Shown here: positions 62,446-64,000 of the stretch, piece after piece
Layout: each line of letters begins with the position of its first letter
How positions within the stretch are numbered: the stretch's first letter is position 1
Assembly: GCF_910578445.1 (NCBI RefSeq)
Contig: NZ_CAJTQC010000001.1
Location: forward strand, 127,919-191,918
Length of the DNA: 64,000 nt
From: an uncultured Duncaniella sp.
Lineage (GTDB): Bacteria > Bacteroidota > Bacteroidia > Bacteroidales > Muribaculaceae
Reading direction: 5' to 3'
Position numbers and translations under genes: made by a program
The notes under the pieces: generated by a model
What the model was told of the DNA's origin: nothing
Database searches by the model: none
What the model saw: the letters and a program-made list of their open reading frames with translations, nothing else

Positions 62446-63960
62446 CTAACCGCAATAGAAATAACGGCTGACGAGTTTCTGAAGTTCGATAGGATCTGAC
62501 TTCAGGCGTTCGGCAAGGTTCTTGTCGTCGAAACTTCTCAGCTGACGGATGACATCGTCAATCATCGCCTTTGCAAATACGTTGCGCGACTCATAAATGG
62601 CACGCTGCTTTTCGAGACAGTCGGCAGACTCTACACAGCATGTCGGCAAAGTCTCAAGTCCGGCAAGTCTCGAGGCGTTTTCTTTTGCATGAATATTCAC
62701 ATCGACATAAGTACGCTTGGCCGTTTCCAGAGCCTCTTTCTCATCCATCTCAAAGCCAAGACGCGCACCAACGCAGAGAGCCGCAAGAAGTTCATAGACG
62801 TTTGCCGAGCAGTCAGGCGAACGCATTTCGAAGGTCTGTTTTGCATATGTTTCCATGTCACACGGGTCGGAAGGATTGACCTGTACACACATATCCTTAC
62901 CGGAAGTCCATCCGAGCGGCACTCTGACCAGAACCGAACGATTGCGGTCACCCCAGCAAATGTTGGTCGGAGCTTCCTGATGTGGGACAAGACGCATATA
63001 GCTTGTCGGGTTCTTATTTCCGAAAGCCGTGATTGAGGGGGCGAGAATCATCAGTCCGGCAATCACGCGGCGAGCTTCGTCGCTAAGCTCACGCTGAGTG
63101 TTCTGTGTCACATTTATTCCGTCTTTCATGAGACGCATGTGGATATGGAAGCCTGAACCGGCCTTACCGACTGTGATTTTAGGCGCAAACGTGACATCAA
63201 GCCCCTCTTTTGCGGCAAGTTCACGTATGACCCATTTGGCAAGGAGCAACTGGTCTGCGGCCCGCAGAGCCGGATTCGGAAGAAATTCAATCTCATTCTG
63301 CTCATAAATGAGCGAATTGTGTTTGAAATTTCCAACTTCGGAATGTCCATATTTTATCTGTCCGCCGGTCGAGGCAATCAGCGACATGGCTTTAGTACGG
63401 AAATCGTTGAACTTGGCAAAAGGCCCTGATTCATGGTATCCTTTCTGATCGGTGGCCGGGAAAGTGCCCGGGTCAGTGCCGATGACATAAAATTCAAGTT
63501 CACCCATACACTCGAACTCAAGTCCCGACACCTCGGTAAACTCCTTGCATGCACGTTCAAGAATCTGGCGCGGGTCTGAATCGAGCGGACTGCCATCCTT
63601 GTCGAAATAGCTGCACAGCAATGTCAGTGTCGGAAGTTCGGCAAACGGATCGCGGAAGGCTGATGAATAACGCGGGATGACATATAAATCGCTTCGGCCT
63701 GCTTCAATAAAAGGAAACAGACTTGAACCATCGACACGCTCTCCGGTTGAAAGAATCGTTTCGAGATATTCAAGCGAATTGATTACAAAGTTGAGAGTCT
63801 TCAACCGGCCATCGGCTGCGACATACATAAAATTAACCATTTCAATCCCTTCCCGACTGATATAGTCTATGATGTCAGCCCTTGTAAAATCGGCTGAAGA
63901 TTTTCCAAGAGTCCGCTCCACATGATTACGGCTCATGGCAAATGAATTGTTGCTTTCCAT
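62446..63960 (-). CDS. glnA: Glutamine synthetase family protein
   Basis: The enzyme forms glutamine from glutamate, ammonia and ATP. The 504-residue chain has the beta-grasp N-terminal part (EMVNFMYVAADGRLK, about 39-53) and the catalytic domain with ECMGELEFYVIG, EVGNFKHNSLIYEQNEIEF, GSGFHIHM (usual GSGMHVH), NRSVLVRVP and MRSPDCSANVYELLAA. The signatures are intact though less like E. coli GlnA, which marks a Bacteroidetes-specific branch. A related gamma-glutamylamide ligase is possible. The start ATG 63960 is near the window end, and no promoter is visible in the remaining 40 bases. Confidence 0.85.
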   Translation of the reverse strand: MESNNSFAMSRNHVERTLGKSSADFTRADIIDYISREGIEMVNFMYVAADGRLKTLNFVINSLEYLETILSTGERVDGSSLFPFIEAGRSDLYVIPRYSSAFRDPFAELPTLTLLCSYFDKDGSPLDSDPRQILERACKEFTEVSGLEFECMGELEFYVIGTDPGTFPATDQKGYHESGPFAKFNDFRTKAMSLIASTGGQIKYGHSEVGNFKHNSLIYEQNEIEFLPNPALRAADQLLLAKWVIRELAAKEGLDVTFAPKITVGKAGSGFHIHMRLMKDGINVTQNTQRELSDEARRVIAGLMILAPSITAFGNKNPTSYMRLVPHQEAPTNICWGDRNRSVLVRVPLGWTSGKDMCVQVNPSDPCDMETYAKQTFEMRSPDCSANVYELLAALCVGARLGFEMDEKEALETAKRTYVDVNIHAKENASRLAGLETLPTCCVESADCLEKQRAIYESRNVFAKAMIDDVIRQLRSFDDKNLAERLKSDPIELQKLVSRYFYCG

Positions 63961-64000
63961 CGATAAATTTTTTCGGTTTTTCAGATTAAAGTTAACACTG

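Noticed and set aside
1..64000. Mobile elements, phage genes, toxin-antitoxin or restriction systems
   Set aside because: No transposase, integrase, phage structural gene, methyltransferase or inverted terminal repeat was recognised.

Overview
The window is a continuous stretch of ordinary chromosome from a member of the Bacteroidota, order Bacteroidales. The evidence is the gene content (BatA-E aerotolerance cluster, DUF6377 regulator, DUF5606, DUF4290, FloA, NfnAB, a short archaeal/eukaryote-type ProS) and repeated matches to the Bacteroidales promoter pattern TTG/TTTG, then 19-21 bases, then TAnnTTTG. Ribosome-binding sites of the Shine-Dalgarno type are weak or absent, as is usual for this phylum. 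The overall look suggests Muribaculaceae, but that family assignment is inference. I see no phage, insertion sequence, CRISPR array, tRNA or rRNA operon.

Layout. Positions 1-4500 (minus strand) hold the start of RNase R, gyrB, the diadenylate cyclase gene and folP. A gene-poor stretch follows (4461-4999) that has its own promoter and a strong hairpin, a candidate small RNA. Next come a DUF6377 regulator, purT, and on the plus strand tpiA, a SPOR protein and folE. Positions 10.3-14.5 kb (minus) hold a LuxR regulator, a ScdA/YtfE-like hemerythrin and DUF5606 in one operon, then an ion channel with an unusual pore and a MATE exporter. Positions 14.5-20.8 kb (plus) carry nfnAB, a TPR/PD40 surface protein, flotillin floA and a PHP phosphatase. 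Positions 20.9-24.8 kb (minus) hold a frameshifted 5'-nucleotidase, DUF3108, thymidine kinase and a lipoprotein.

Positions 25-33 kb carry a short ssb, a small orphan gene, a complete tripartite RND pump with a TetR gene after it, and fabG. Positions 33-41.4 kb hold DUF4290, rimM, an OmpA-like protein and proS, followed by a tightly coupled set of four genes: a GT-C-like membrane protein, a GtrB-like glycosyltransferase, an HU protein, and a long protein with an HU domain, an acidic/proline linker, one membrane helix and a LysM domain. Positions 41.6-50.1 kb are the complete moxR-DUF58-Bat cluster of eight genes. After it come an HTH protein, a DUF2007-USP protein, purM, a MltF-like lytic transglycosylase, DUF3332 and VanZ. 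The last part holds priA, the RNase P RNA, an SGNH hydrolase, yaaA, ligA and a glutamine synthetase.

Most genes are housekeeping: nucleotide metabolism (purT, purM, tdk, 5'-nucleotidase), DNA metabolism (gyrB, ssb, priA, ligA), envelope upkeep and redox balance. The most unusual objects are the HU-membrane-LysM protein, which could link DNA to the cell wall, the candidate small RNA at 4.6-4.8 kb, the hemerythrin that lacks the family's paired cysteines, the channel whose selectivity filter departs from the potassium consensus, and the one-base frameshift in the 5'-nucleotidase.
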